64,000 bases of DNA from Streptomyces sp. NBC_01717 (GTDB lineage: Bacteria; Actinomycetota; Actinomycetes; Streptomycetales; Streptomycetaceae), in NCBI RefSeq assembly GCF_036248255.1, contig NZ_CP109178.1, positions 4,092,001-4,156,000 of the forward strand, written 5' to 3'. Made by a program: the position numbers and the translations under genes. Below, in pieces: positions 43,887-56,197 of the stretch. The notes beneath the pieces were generated by a model that saw only the letters and a program-made list of their open reading frames with translations, searched no databases and was not told the origin of the DNA. Numbering within the stretch: the stretch's first letter is position 1; every line of letters begins with the position of its first letter.

Positions 43887-45852
43887 GTGACCAGCCAGGT
43901 CAGTAGCCCAGCCGACCAGGCCGATGAGGCCAATGACGCCGATCAGGCCAGTGAGGCTGTCCTCGGGGAGCAGCGAGCCCCCCGGTCCGCAGCACCGGGC
44001 GCCGACGGGAAAGAGATCCGCCGCCTGGACCGGGTGATCATTCGCTTCGCGGGTGACTCCGGAGACGGTATGCAGCTCACAGGTGACCGGTTCACCTCGG
44101 AGACGGCGTCGTTCGGGAACGACCTGTCGACGCTGCCGAACTTCCCGGCCGAGATCCGGGCCCCCGCAGGCACCCTTCCGGGCGTCTCGTCGTTCCAGTT
44201 GCACTTCGCCGACCATGACATCCTCACGCCGGGCGACGCTCCGAACGTGCTGGTCGCGATGAACCCCGCGGCACTGAAGGCGAACATCGGCGATGTGCCG
44301 CGCGGCGCCGAAATCATCGTCAACACGGATGAGTTCACCAAACGCCCGATGGCGAAGGTGGGCTACGAGACCAGTCCGCTGGAGGACGGCTCGCTGCAGG
44401 CGTACAACGTCCATCCGGTGCCGCTGACGACGCTGACGATCGAGGCGCTGAAGGAGTTCGGGCTCTCCCGCAAGGAGGCCGAGCGCTCGAAGAACATGTT
44501 CGCGCTCGGGCTGCTCTCCTGGATGTACCACCGGCCGACCGACGGCACCGAGGCGTTCCTGCGGGCGAAGTTCGCCAAGAAGCCGCAGATCGCCGAGGCG
44601 AACGTGGCCGCGTTCCGGGCGGGCTGGAATTTCGGTGAGACGACCGAGGACTTCGCGGTCAGCTACGAGGTGGCGCCCGCCTCGCACACCTTCCCCACCG
44701 GTACGTACCGGAACATCTCCGGGAACCTCGCCCTGTCGTACGGGCTGATCGCCGCGAGCCGGCAGGCGGATCTGCCGCTCTACCTGGGCTCGTACCCGAT
44801 CACCCCGGCCTCCGACATCCTGCACGAGCTCAGCAAGCACAAGAACTTCGGCGTCCGCACCTTCCAGGCGGAGGACGAGATCGCGGGCATCGGTGCCGCG
44901 CTCGGTGCGGCGTTCGGCGGCTCGCTCGCCGTGACGACGACGTCCGGGCCCGGTGTGGCCCTGAAGTCGGAGACCATCGGTCTCGCCGTCTCGCTCGAAC
45001 TGCCGCTGCTCGTCATCGACATCCAGCGCGGTGGCCCGTCCACCGGTCTGCCCACCAAGACCGAGCAGGCGGACCTGCTCCAGGCGATGTACGGGCGCAA
45101 CGGCGAGGCTCCGGTGCCGATCGTGGCGCCGAGGACCCCGGCCGACTGCTTCGACGCCGCGATCGACGCGGCCCGGATCGCACTGACGTACCGCACACCG
45201 GTCTTCCTGCTCTCGGACGGCTATCTCGCCAACGGCTCCGAGCCGTGGCGGATCCCGGACATCGACGAACTTCCGGACCTGCGCGTGCAGTTCGCCACCG
45301 GACCCAACCATGAGCTGGCCGACGGCACCGAGGTGTTCTGGCCGTACAAGCGCGACCCGCACACCCTGGCCCGCCCGTGGGCCGTTCCCGGCACCCCCGG
45401 TCTCGAACACCGCATCGGCGGCATCGAGAAGCAGGACGGCACCGGCAACATCTCGTACGACCCGGCGAACCACGACTTCATGGTCCGCACCCGCCAGGCG
45501 AAGATCGACGGCATCGAGGTCCCCGACCTGGAGGTCGACGACCCGGCCGGCGCCCGGACCCTGGTCCTGGGCTGGGGCTCCACGTACGGCCCGATCACCG
45601 CCGCCGTCCGCCGGCTGCGCTCGGGCGGGCATCCGATCGCCCAGGCCCACCTGCGCCACCTCAACCCCTTCCCGAGGAATCTCGGCGAGGTGTTGAAGCG
45701 TTACGACAAGGTGGTCGTCCCGGAGATGAACCTCGGCCAGCTGGCCGCGCTCGTCCGGGCGAAGTATCTGGTCGACGCCCATAGTTACAACCAGGTCAAC
45801 GGTATGCCGTTCAAGGCCGAGCAGCTCGCGACAGCTCTCAAGGAGGCCATCG

Positions 45853-45860
<8 letters not shown>
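43887..45860 (+). CDS. korA: 2-oxoglutarate/2-oxoacid:ferredoxin oxidoreductase, alpha subunit
   Basis: 657 residues from GTG 43887 behind GGGAGG. The N-terminal gamma-type domain (VIIRFAGDSGDGMQLTGDRF, FADHDILTPGDAPNVLVAMN) is fused to the alpha domain (YRNISGNLALSYGLIAASRQ, LYLGSYPITPASDILHELSK, TTTSGPGVALKSETIGLAVS). With KorB it oxidatively decarboxylates 2-oxoglutarate to succinyl-CoA and reduces ferredoxin. The first about 45 residues are Asp/Glu/Ala-rich and probably disordered. Confidence 0.93.
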
Positions 45861-46932
<1,072 letters not shown>

Positions 46933-47010
46933 GGCCTTGCTCTCGGGTCGGTCCGCGAGCGGGCAGGATCCGGACGAGAGGCGCCGACACGCGGACGGGC
47001 ACACCGTACG

Positions 47011-47052
47011 GGTGCCGGACCGGGGAGTCTTCACCGCTCCCGGCCCGGCACC
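47011..47052 (+). terminator. Hairpin terminator after korAB
   Basis: GGTGCCGG-A-CCGGGGAG pairs with CTCCCGG-C-CCGGCACC across a 10-nt loop, followed by CGTTCTC. It separates korB from the permease start 16 bp later, so the permease may be partly read-through controlled or have its promoter inside this region. Confidence 0.65.
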
Positions 47053-47067
47053 CGTTCTCATGTGCCC

Positions 47068-49023
47068 ATGGCCCTGGACCGTCCCACGTACCGCATCAAA
47101 CGGCATCTGCTCGGCAAGCCCCTCACCACCGAGCGCATCAGCGACGAGAAACTGAGCAACCGGACGGCGCTCGGGGTGCTCGCCTCCGACTGCATCAGTT
47201 CGTCCGCGTACGGCTCCGAGGAGATGCTGCGGGTCCTCGTGCCCGTCGTCGGCGCGGCGGCCTTCACCCTGCTCATGCCGGTGACCGGCGCGATCCTGTT
47301 CGTCCTGTTGCTCCTGACGCTCTGTTACAGCGATGTCGTCATGATCTACACCCGGGCGGGCGGTTCGTACGTCGTCGCCCGGGAGAACTTCGGGCCGAAC
47401 ATCGCGCAGATCGCCTCCGTGGCGCTGCTCGTCGACTACATCGTGACCGTCGCCGTCCAGGTCTCGGCCGGCACCAACGCCCTCATCTCGCTGGCCCATC
47501 TGACCGGGGGCGGCTGGACCGGCCTGGACCATCTGCAGCTGCCGGTCTCCGTCGCGGTGATCGTGCTGCTCGCGTACGGGAATCTGCGTGGCATCCGCGA
47601 GGCGGGCCGGACCTTCGCACTGCCCGCATATCTCTTCATGGCCGCGGTCGGTCTGGTGCTGGTCGTCGCCGGGGCGCGCGGGCTGACGGGCGGACTGCCG
47701 CACGCCGATCTGCACGCGCCGGGGGTGGTGCCGCTGGGCACCCCGGGCAACGGCTGGCTCTACGGCGCCTCGCTCTTCATCGTGCTGCGGTCCTTCGCCA
47801 ACGGCGGCTCGTCGCTCACCGGACTCGAAGCGATCTCCAACGGCATCTCCGCGTTCCGCGAGCCGCAGGGCCGCAACGCCCGCCGCACGCTCATCACCAT
47901 GAGCTGTGTGCTCGGCGTCCTCGTCCTGGGCGTCTCCACCCTGGCGCACTTCACGCACGCCGTCCCGTACACCGACGGCACGCCGACCGTCATCGCGCAG
48001 GAGGCCCATCTCGCCTTCGGCAGCGGGCCGTTGGGGATGGTCGGGCTGACCTTCGTGCAGTTGGCGACCGCGCTGGTCCTCTATACGGGCGCCAACACGC
48101 CGTTCACGGGCTTCCCGTTCCTCGCCAGCTTTGTGGCCGCGGACCGGTTCCTGCCGCGGGTGCTGACCCGGCGCGGGCACCGGCTGGCGTTCTCCAACGG
48201 GATCATCGCGCTGACCGTCGTCTCGCTGGCGCTGCTGCTGGTCACCGGCGCCAGCGTGGACAAACTCGTGGCGCTGTACGCGATCGGCGTGTTCACCGCG
48301 TTCACCATGGCCGGGTCCGGCCTCACCGCGTACCACCTGCGCCGCCGCGAGCCCTACCGCCGGGTCAAGATCGCGGTCAACGGGCTGGCCGCGGTCATCT
48401 CGGCCGCCGTGGTGCTGATCTTCGCGGTCACCAAGTTCACCGAGGGCGCCTGGCTGGTCGTGGTGGTCTTCCCGCTCGGCGTCTGGGCGCTGATGCGGAT
48501 CAACCGCGAGTACCGGCGCGAGGCCGCCGCACTGGAGAGCATCCAGGCGTCGGGCGCCGACCGGCCGCGGGTGCGGCGCCATCTGGTCTTCGTCCTCGTC
48601 GACACGCTCGATCTGGCGACATTGAAGGCGCTGCGGTACGCCCACGAGCTGCGCCCGGACGAGATCCGGGCGGTGCACTTCTCGATCGACGAGGCGCACG
48701 GCAGGCGGCTGGCCGCCCGGTGGGAGGCGACGGCCGCGACGACGGTCTCGCTGGAACTGGTGGCGTGCCCGGACCGGCGGCTGCGTCATGCGATGAAGGA
48801 GCTCGCGACCCGGACCACGGCGGACGGGGAGACCTCATTGACGGTGCTCGTGCCGCGGCGGCTGTATTCCAACGCCCTCGGGAAGATCCTGCACCGGGGC
48901 ACCGGCGAGGCGATGGCCATCGCGCTGGAGCAGCTGCCGCACGTGGCGGTGACGATCCTGCCGTTCGACGTCTCGCGCGCGCTGCGGGCGCTGGCGGAGG
49001 GGCGGTCCCCTCAACCCGACTGA
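47068..49023 (+). CDS. APC-superfamily permease (KimA/potassium-importer-like layout)
   Basis: 651 residues. About 12 membrane helices; the start (LGVLASDCISSSAYGSEEML) and the helix VVMIYTRAGGSYVVARENFG are typical of APC-superfamily cation/amino-acid transporters that include KimA. The C-terminal about 150 residues form a soluble USP-like domain (HLVFVLVDTLDLATLKALRY, AVHFSIDEAHGRRLAA). The substrate is not certain: K+ and amino acids are both possible. ATG 47068 is chosen; GTG 47062 and ATG 47060 are nearby alternatives. Confidence 0.88.
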   Translation: MALDRPTYRIKRHLLGKPLTTERISDEKLSNRTALGVLASDCISSSAYGSEEMLRVLVPVVGAAAFTLLMPVTGAILFVLLLLTLCYSDVVMIYTRAGGSYVVARENFGPNIAQIASVALLVDYIVTVAVQVSAGTNALISLAHLTGGGWTGLDHLQLPVSVAVIVLLAYGNLRGIREAGRTFALPAYLFMAAVGLVLVVAGARGLTGGLPHADLHAPGVVPLGTPGNGWLYGASLFIVLRSFANGGSSLTGLEAISNGISAFREPQGRNARRTLITMSCVLGVLVLGVSTLAHFTHAVPYTDGTPTVIAQEAHLAFGSGPLGMVGLTFVQLATALVLYTGANTPFTGFPFLASFVAADRFLPRVLTRRGHRLAFSNGIIALTVVSLALLLVTGASVDKLVALYAIGVFTAFTMAGSGLTAYHLRRREPYRRVKIAVNGLAAVISAAVVLIFAVTKFTEGAWLVVVVFPLGVWALMRINREYRREAAALESIQASGADRPRVRRHLVFVLVDTLDLATLKALRYAHELRPDEIRAVHFSIDEAHGRRLAARWEATAATTVSLELVACPDRRLRHAMKELATRTTADGETSLTVLVPRRLYSNALGKILHRGTGEAMAIALEQLPHVAVTILPFDVSRALRALAEGRSPQPD

Positions 49024-49063
49024 GCGCCACCTGCCCACCCGGGCCCGACTTCCCCGAGCCGCC

Positions 49064-49453
49064 TCAGCCCGGCCGGCCCTGCGTCGCCTTCCGCGCGTCG
49101 TACGTCTCACGGGCCGCGTGTACGGCGTCGAGGCGCCGCTCGGTCCAGCGCGCCAGCCCCCACACCTGCTCGGCGGCCTCCTTGCCCAGCTCGGTGAGCG
49201 TGTAGTCCACCCTTGGCGGGATCACCGGCTTGGCGTCCCGGTGCACGAATCCGTCGCGCTCCAGTGTCTGGAGGGTCTGGGCCAGCATCTTCTCGCTGAC
49301 GCCGCCGACCTCGCGGCGCAGTTCGCTGAACCGGTACGGGCGCTCCAGCAGGGCGGCGAGGACGAGGACGCCCCAGCGGCTGGTGACGTGTTCGAGCACC
49401 AGCCGGGAGGGGCACATCTGCCGGTTCACATCCGGCACCTTGCTTACGCTCAT
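49064..49453 (-). CDS. HxlR-family transcriptional regulator
   Basis: 129 residues. Winged-helix protein: an N-terminal Cys before the helices (NRQMCPSRLVLEHVTSRWGV), LVLAALLERPYRFSELRREV, GGVSEKMLAQTLQTLERDGF and the wing VIPPRVDYTLTELGKEA. The single Cys14 is the likely redox-sensing residue, as in QorR/YodB-type members that react with quinones or diamide. Divergent from the reductase at 49563, which is probably its target. Confidence 0.92.
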   Translation of the reverse strand: MSVSKVPDVNRQMCPSRLVLEHVTSRWGVLVLAALLERPYRFSELRREVGGVSEKMLAQTLQTLERDGFVHRDAKPVIPPRVDYTLTELGKEAAEQVWGLARWTERRLDAVHAARETYDARKATQGRPG

Positions 49454-49456
49454 ACC

Positions 49457-49481
49457 AGTACCTTACTTCAGAGTGGGTACT
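49457..49481. promoter_or_regulatory. Inverted-repeat operator between hxlR gene and reductase gene
   Basis: AGTACC (49457-49462) and GGTACT (49476-49481) separated by 13 bp, immediately upstream of the regulator start. The half-site spacing resembles operators of HxlR regulators such as QorR, which repress their own gene and the divergent reductase gene. Confidence 0.65.
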
Positions 49482-49562
49482 TTCCCTTAGTTAGTGCCGC
49501 CCCTAGGGTGAGTGACACAGAGCCCGAACGAGGACCAGAGCACCCAAAGAGGAGAAACCCCC

Positions 49563-50423
49563 ATGAGCATCGTCGTCACCGGAGCCACCGGAGAGCTCGG
49601 CCGTCTCGTCGTCGACGAGCTGCTGGCCACCGTGCCCGCGAGCGAGATCGCCGCCGTCGTCCGTGACAAGGAGAAGGCCGCCGGTCCGGCCGCCCGTGGC
49701 GTCGAGCTGCGGATCGCCGACTACGACCGGCCCGAGACCCTCACCGACACCTTCGAGGCCGGCGACCGGGTCCTGCTCATCTCCGGCAACGAGGTCGGCA
49801 AGCGCGTGCCGCAGCACACCGCCGTCATCGACGCGGCCAAGGCGGCGGGCGTCGCGCAGCTCGCGTACACCGGCGTGCTGGGCGGCCCCGGCGCCGACTT
49901 CCGGTTGGCCGCCGAGCACAAGGTCACCGAGCAGCTGATCCTCGACTCGGGCCTGCCCCACACCTTCCTGCGCAACGGCTGGTACACCGAGAACTACACG
50001 GCGAACCTCGCCCCCGTCCTGGCACACGGCGCCGTCGTCTCCAACGCGGGCGAGGGCCGGGTCGCCTCCGCCACGCGCGCCGACTACGCAGCCGCGGCAG
50101 CCGCCGTACTGACCGGCGAGGGCCACCTCGGCAAGGCCTACGAACTGAGCGGCGACGTCGCCTGGTCGTTCGCGGAGTACGCGGCCGAGGTGTCGAAGGC
50201 CACCGGCAAGGAGATCGCGTACAACAACGTCCCCGCCGCCGTGCACCAGGAGATCCTGGTCGGCGCCGGCCTGCCCGAGGGGTTCGCGGCGATCCTGGTC
50301 GATGTCGACGAGGCGATCGCGCGCGGGCTGCTCGCCGGGACGAACGGTGATCTGGCCCGCCTGATCGGGCGCCCGACGACGCCGCTCGCCGAGACGGTGG
50401 CCGCCGCGGTCGCCGCCGCGTAG
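49563..50423 (+). CDS. NmrA-like NAD(P)H:quinone oxidoreductase (QOR2-type SDR)
   Basis: 286 residues. Starts MSIVVTGATGELGRLVVDEL (nucleotide loop) and continues with VRDKEKAAGPAARGVELRIA, DRVLLISGNEVGKRVPQHTA, LAYTGVLGGPGADFRLAAEH and LPHTFLRNGWYTENY, the typical QOR2/YtfG pattern. Reduces quinones with NADPH. Ribosome binding site AAAGAGGAG precedes ATG 49563. Regulated with the divergent HxlR gene. Confidence 0.93.
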   Translation: MSIVVTGATGELGRLVVDELLATVPASEIAAVVRDKEKAAGPAARGVELRIADYDRPETLTDTFEAGDRVLLISGNEVGKRVPQHTAVIDAAKAAGVAQLAYTGVLGGPGADFRLAAEHKVTEQLILDSGLPHTFLRNGWYTENYTANLAPVLAHGAVVSNAGEGRVASATRADYAAAAAAVLTGEGHLGKAYELSGDVAWSFAEYAAEVSKATGKEIAYNNVPAAVHQEILVGAGLPEGFAAILVDVDEAIARGLLAGTNGDLARLIGRPTTPLAETVAAAVAAA

Positions 50424-50544
50424 GGCGCGTCCTCGACCGGGCCGGCCCGGCGTCATGACCGTATCGCAATACGGGTATGACACCGGGCTCTCGTGGCGTT
50501 ACCGTCGTGCAGTTGGCGGTGCAGCCGAATGGCTGACGCGGAGG

Positions 50545-51555
50545 ATGCCGGGAGGGCCCGTGGCGGGGACAAATGAACAGCGGGCGGGCTTGCTGTCCGG
50601 CTTCGGCGCATACGGCCTGTGGGGCCTCGTCCCGCTCTTCTGGCCGCTGCTGAAACCGTCCGGGGCGATCGAGATCCTCGCCCACCGCATGGTCTGGTCG
50701 CTCGCCGTCGTCGGTATCGCGCTGCTCGCGCTGCGCCGCTGGGCATGGATCGGCGAGCTGGTACGGCAGCCGAAGAAGCTGGGACTGATCGCGGTCGCCG
50801 CGGCCGTCATCACCGTCAACTGGGGTCTGTACATCTGGTCGGTGAACAACGGCCACGTCGTCGAGGCGTCACTCGGCTACTTCATCAACCCGCTGGTCAC
50901 CATCGCCATGGGCGTGTTGCTCCTCGGCGAACGGCTGCGCCCGGTGCAGTGGGTGGCGGTCGGCACCGGCGTCGCGGCGGTGCTCGTGCTGGCGATCGGA
51001 TATGGGCGTCCGCCGTGGATCTCGTTGACGCTGGCGTTCTCCTTCGCGACGTACGGCCTGGTGAAGAAGAAGGTCAACATGGGCGGCCTGGAGTCGCTCA
51101 GCGCAGAGACCGCCGTGCTGTTCGTGCCCGCGCTCGGGTATCTGCTGTGGCTCGGGGCGCAGGGCGACGCGACGTTCGTGTCCGGGGGTGCGGGCCATGC
51201 GGCGTTGCTCGCCGCGACGGGTGTCGTGACGGCCGCACCGCTGGTCCTGTTCGGGGCCGCGGCGATCCGCGTACCGCTCTCGACGCTGGGCCTCCTCCAG
51301 TATCTGGCGCCGGTCTTCCAGTTCGGCCTCGGCATCCTGTACTTCCACGAGGCGATGCCGCCGGAGCGGTGGGCCGGGTTCGCGCTGGTGTGGCTGGCGC
51401 TCACGCTGCTGACGTGGGACGCGTTCCGGACGGCGCGGCGGACGAGGACGCGGGCGGCGCAGCTCGCCGCGTCGGCGCAGCCGCCGTCGCAGCGTCCCCC
51501 GCACCAGCTGCCGGCCGACGGGAGCTCTCCCCCGTACGCAGCCCGAGGGCAGTGA
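50545..51555 (+). CDS. rarD: RarD/EamA-family transporter
   Basis: 336 residues, ten predicted helices in two EamA halves. RarD-type strings: GLLSGFGAYGLWGLVPLFWP, ILAHRMVWSLAVVGIALLAL, VNWGLYIWSVNNGHVVEASL and GYFINPLVTIAMGVLLLGER. Predicted drug/metabolite exporter or chloramphenicol-type permease. The start is uncertain: ATG 50545 has GGAGG directly before it, GTG 50560 has GGGAGGG too close. The Arg/Ala/Pro-rich C-terminal 45 residues are disordered. Confidence 0.9.
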   Translation: MPGGPVAGTNEQRAGLLSGFGAYGLWGLVPLFWPLLKPSGAIEILAHRMVWSLAVVGIALLALRRWAWIGELVRQPKKLGLIAVAAAVITVNWGLYIWSVNNGHVVEASLGYFINPLVTIAMGVLLLGERLRPVQWVAVGTGVAAVLVLAIGYGRPPWISLTLAFSFATYGLVKKKVNMGGLESLSAETAVLFVPALGYLLWLGAQGDATFVSGGAGHAALLAATGVVTAAPLVLFGAAAIRVPLSTLGLLQYLAPVFQFGLGILYFHEAMPPERWAGFALVWLALTLLTWDAFRTARRTRTRAAQLAASAQPPSQRPPHQLPADGSSPPYAARGQ

Positions 51556-51709
51556 TCGGCGCGCCTTCGCCACCGGTGGGCCGGATCGGTGGCACGCGCC
51601 GCCTGCGACGCCCGGGCGACCATGATCGACAACCGAATATGACTCAGTTGCTTTTTTAACTCTGTTGCGTTTTCCTGGATGTCCACGGAACCGCAACCGA
51701 GGAGTACCC

Positions 51710-53266
<1,557 letters not shown>

Positions 53267-53267
53267 G

Positions 53268-53870
53268 TCAGCAGCCCCTGCGCAGCGGGGTGAAGGACAG
53301 CTTGGCGCCCTCCTTGAGCTCGGTGGCCTTGCGGTAGACGTCCGACTCGACCTCGTACCAGACGTCGTCCTCGGTGGAGTTGCCGCCGACATTGTCGAGT
53401 TCGACGCACCAACGCGCCCGGCGCACGACACGGGTGTACCTCGTGGTGCCCTGCTGGACCTTCTTGCAGTCCTTGTAGGAGTCGTCGGTGTACCAGGTCC
53501 GGGTCCTCTTCCGGCGGCCCGTGCCGCTGGTGGAGGTGTGCTTGACCCTCCTGACACGGGGCGTGCAGCGCTCGACCATGCGCGGCCGGGTGCCCGTGGT
53601 GGTCTTCCGCGTGACGTGGCGGGTGTCGTCGCGCAGTCCCGAGACGGTGCGGTCGGGCGGGCTCGCCGACGCGCCGTCGACCGCCCCCGAGCCGACGGGA
53701 CCGGTGGGCACGGCGTGGCCGCCGGGGCTGCTGGGCTCGTCGGGGCCGCTGCCGCAGGCGGTGAGCAGGGCGGCCAGGAGGACGGCGGCGAGGACCGGGC
53801 GGATACGGATCCGAGCCGTCGAGGTCCTGACGGACCGTATGGAGTGGCTGCTGTCGGGCGGGTTGGTCAC
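53268..53870 (-). CDS. Putative lipoprotein with basic repeat-like domain, 200 aa
   Basis: The frame has a GTG at 53870, with the lipobox in VLAAVLLAALLTACGSGPDE (lipidated Cys). A disordered linker leads to an unusually basic Thr/Arg-rich middle (RHVTRKTTTGTRPRM, RKRTRTWYTDDSYKDCKKVQ) and a beta-rich end (YTRVVRRARWCVELDNVG). Exported and membrane-anchored. The upstream part of the frame (to 53945) is likely not translated. No family recognised. Confidence 0.65.
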   Translation of the reverse strand: MTNPPDSSHSIRSVRTSTARIRIRPVLAAVLLAALLTACGSGPDEPSSPGGHAVPTGPVGSGAVDGASASPPDRTVSGLRDDTRHVTRKTTTGTRPRMVERCTPRVRRVKHTSTSGTGRRKRTRTWYTDDSYKDCKKVQQGTTRYTRVVRRARWCVELDNVGGNSTEDDVWYEVESDVYRKATELKEGAKLSFTPLRRGC

Positions 53871-54023
53871 GGGACGCCTGTTCTGGACGGCGGGGGCAGT
53901 GGAGGCTGTTGCCACCACTGGCTGACCTGCGCGAAGGTACCCCACGGCCGACGGCGTGAGGCATCGCGGGCAACGGTCCGGACCGTCGGCCGGGCGCGGG
54001 CGTCCCGGGCGAGCCCTGTCGGC

Positions 54024-54635
54024 TCAGCCGTCCCCCTCTTGATGTCGGGCGCGGTGCGCCCGCACCTTGTGCCGGTTTCCGCACCGCTCCATCGCACACC
54101 AGCGCCGCCTGCCGGGCCGCGAGGTGTCGACGAACAGCAACTGGCAGTCATAAGAGCCGCATTCACGGATGCGGCGTGCGTACGGCCCGGTGAAGAGCTC
54201 GACCGCGTCGCGGGCGACGGTGGACAGCAGTGCGCTGCCCGTGGCCCCGGAGACCCACTCCTTGCCGGCCCCGGCAGCGATGCGCGGCACCAGCGGGGGT
54301 TCGGCCGCCACCGCGTTCACGACCTCGAAGTCCGCGGCACCGGGCACCGTCCCGTGCGCCCGGACAGTGGCCAACCTCCAGAGGCAGGCGCGCAGTTCAT
54401 GGGCGCGCGCCAGTTCACCGGCGCTCACCGAGAGATCCGGCCCGAGCCGCAGCCGGCTCTCGCCCGCCCACCGCACCAGGTCGGCGGGGGTGTGCAGCAC
54501 CTCGTACCGCGGATATCCGCGGTGGCCGCCGGTGGGGAGCAGCTCCAGGCACAGGGCACCGGGGTCGAAGCGGTACGGCCGCCCTTCGGAGGCGTGAAGT
54601 ACCAGTCCCGGCGCGCCGGTTGCCGACTCTCTCAT
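54024..54635 (-). CDS. CGNR zinc-finger (ABATE-domain) regulator
   Basis: 203 residues from ATG 54635. N-terminal ABATE domain (CLELLPTGGHRGYPRYEVLH, RAHELRACLWRLATVRAHGT) and C-terminal CGNR zinc finger (ECGSYDCQLLFVDTSRPGRR, WCAMERCGNRHKVRAHRAR). Predicted stress-responsive DNA-binding regulator. It starts 22 bp from the divergent VOC gene, which is probably its target. Confidence 0.9.
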   Translation of the reverse strand: MRESATGAPGLVLHASEGRPYRFDPGALCLELLPTGGHRGYPRYEVLHTPADLVRWAGESRLRLGPDLSVSAGELARAHELRACLWRLATVRAHGTVPGAADFEVVNAVAAEPPLVPRIAAGAGKEWVSGATGSALLSTVARDAVELFTGPYARRIRECGSYDCQLLFVDTSRPGRRRWCAMERCGNRHKVRAHRARHQEGDG

Positions 54636-54657
54636 GTAACCACTATGAACGGTTTCC

Positions 54658-55107
54658 ATGACCCTGCACTGGAAGCTAGTCATCGATGCCACGGACCCGC
54701 ACGCCCAGGCCGACTTCTGGGCCCTGACACTCGGCTATCCGGTCGAGGACCACAGCGCGCTGATCGAGCGGCTGCTCACCCTCGGAGCCGTATCGGAGGA
54801 GGCCACCGTGGAGTCGCACGGCCGCCGGGCCTGGCGGGACCTCGCGGCGGTACGCCACCCGGACGATCCGTACGAGGAGGAGAGCGGCACGGGCCTCGGG
54901 CGCCGACTGCTGTTCCAGCGCGTTCCGGAACCGAAGACGGGGAAGAACCGGCTCCATCTGGACGTGCACGCCGGCCCGGAACGACGCGACGCCGAGGCGG
55001 CGCGGCTGGAGGGCCTGGGGGCGACACGACTGCACAAGGTGGAGGAACCGGGGGGCACCTGGTGGGTGATGGCCGATCCGGAGGGCAACGAGTTCTGCGT
55101 GCAGTGA
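54658..55107 (+). CDS. VOC-superfamily (glyoxalase-like) protein
   Basis: 149 residues. A single-chain tandem vicinal-oxygen-chelate fold: MTLHWKLVIDATDPHAQADF, WALTLGYPVEDHS, then LHLDVHAGPERRDAEAARLE and WWVMADPEGNEFCVQ. Only some metal-ligand positions (His in the first strand, Glu near the end) are kept, as in glyoxalase-like resistance or dioxygenase relatives. Function unknown; control by the adjacent CGNR regulator is likely. Confidence 0.88.
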   Translation: MTLHWKLVIDATDPHAQADFWALTLGYPVEDHSALIERLLTLGAVSEEATVESHGRRAWRDLAAVRHPDDPYEEESGTGLGRRLLFQRVPEPKTGKNRLHLDVHAGPERRDAEAARLEGLGATRLHKVEEPGGTWWVMADPEGNEFCVQ

Positions 55108-55247
55108 CACCGGGGCGGGTCCGGGCCTCCCGCTCTGCGCAGTTCCTCCGGCTATGCCCCTGCCGGCTCGCCGCCGCGTCCCGAACCCGGACCGTCCACG
55201 CAGGTCAGGGCCGTACGACGGGAAGCGGATCTCCCTAGGCTTGGCCC

Positions 55248-56054
55248 ATGCCCATCCCACCCGCATATGCCCTTGTCGCGACGGACCTGGACGGCACCCT
55301 GCTGCGCCACGACGACACCGTCAGCCCCCGCTCCCGTGCCGCGCTCGCGTTGGCCACCGCGGCGGGGGCGCTCCATCTCGTGGTCACCGGGCGGCCGGTG
55401 CCGGGGATACGGAACCTGCTCGCGGAGCTGGACTACCGGGGCCTCGCGGTCTGCGGCCAGGGCGCGCAGCTGTACGACGCCGGGACCGGGCGCATGGTGC
55501 ACGCGGCCACCCTGGACCGGGACCTGGCCGACACCGCACTCGGCAAGATCGAGGCCCAGGTGGGTCCGGTCTTCGCGGCCGTGGACCAGGACGGACCCGA
55601 GGGCCGGACGCTGATCGAGCCGGGCTACCTGATGCCGCACCCGGCCCTGCCCGCCCAGCGGACGGGCCACCGGGACGAGTTGTGGGCCACCCCGATCGTC
55701 AAGGTCCTCATCCGCCACCCCGAGCTCACGGACGACGCACTGGCCGTCGCAGCCCGAGCCGTCGTCGGCGACCTGGCCACCGTCACACTGTCCGGCCCCG
55801 GCACGGTCGAACTCCAGCCGTACGGCATCGACAAGGGCACCGGGCTCGCACTGGCGGCCGAGACCCTGGGCCTGGATCCGGCTGCCACGATCGCGTTCGG
55901 GGACATGCCCAACGATCTGCCGATGTTCCGCCGGTCCGGGCACGGGGTCGCGATGGCCAATGCCCATCCGGACCTGCGTGCGGCAGCGGACGAGGTCACG
56001 GCGTCGAACGGGGACGACGGGGTCGCGGTCGTGCTGGAGCGCGTGTTCGGCTGA
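55248..56054 (+). CDS. HAD-superfamily hydrolase, Cof subfamily
   Basis: 268 residues. Motif I VATDLDGTLLR (nucleophile Asp), motif II VVTGRP (Thr), motif III Lys in YGIDKGTGLAL and motif IV FGDMPNDLPMF, with a C2-type cap between II and III. Predicted phosphatase of sugar phosphates, pyridoxal phosphate or nucleotides. ATG 55248. Confidence 0.92.
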   Translation: MPIPPAYALVATDLDGTLLRHDDTVSPRSRAALALATAAGALHLVVTGRPVPGIRNLLAELDYRGLAVCGQGAQLYDAGTGRMVHAATLDRDLADTALGKIEAQVGPVFAAVDQDGPEGRTLIEPGYLMPHPALPAQRTGHRDELWATPIVKVLIRHPELTDDALAVAARAVVGDLATVTLSGPGTVELQPYGIDKGTGLALAAETLGLDPAATIAFGDMPNDLPMFRRSGHGVAMANAHPDLRAAADEVTASNGDDGVAVVLERVFG

Positions 56055-56144
56055 GCCGCATTCGGAGCGGCATCCATGCGGCGCCGGAACGGCGTCGGCC
56101 GGCGGAAGCGGCGCGTACCCGTTCCCAAACTACATGCACGCGCA

Positions 56145-56150
56145 TATAGT
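56145..56150 (+). promoter_or_regulatory. -10 element and overlapping dyad upstream of the reductase
   Basis: TATAGT with TTCCCA (56122-56127) 17 bp upstream makes a sigma-70-type promoter. A dyad TGCAC-N9-GTGCA (56135-56139 / 56149-56153) overlaps the -10 and could be a repressor site. The TetR gene downstream of the reductase is a candidate binder. Confidence 0.5.
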
Positions 56151-56197
56151 GCAGATGCACACAGGCGCAGCACGCAACCGTTCACGGGGGACCAGCC

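Noticed and set aside
46933..47067. Possible c-di-AMP (ydaO-type) riboswitch before the permease
   Set aside because: The interval is short and filled by a simple hairpin; conserved ydaO core strings are not visible.
51600..51700. T-rich stretch before the FAD monooxygenase as a terminator of rarD
   Set aside because: No stem precedes the T-run; it is more likely part of the promoter of the monooxygenase.
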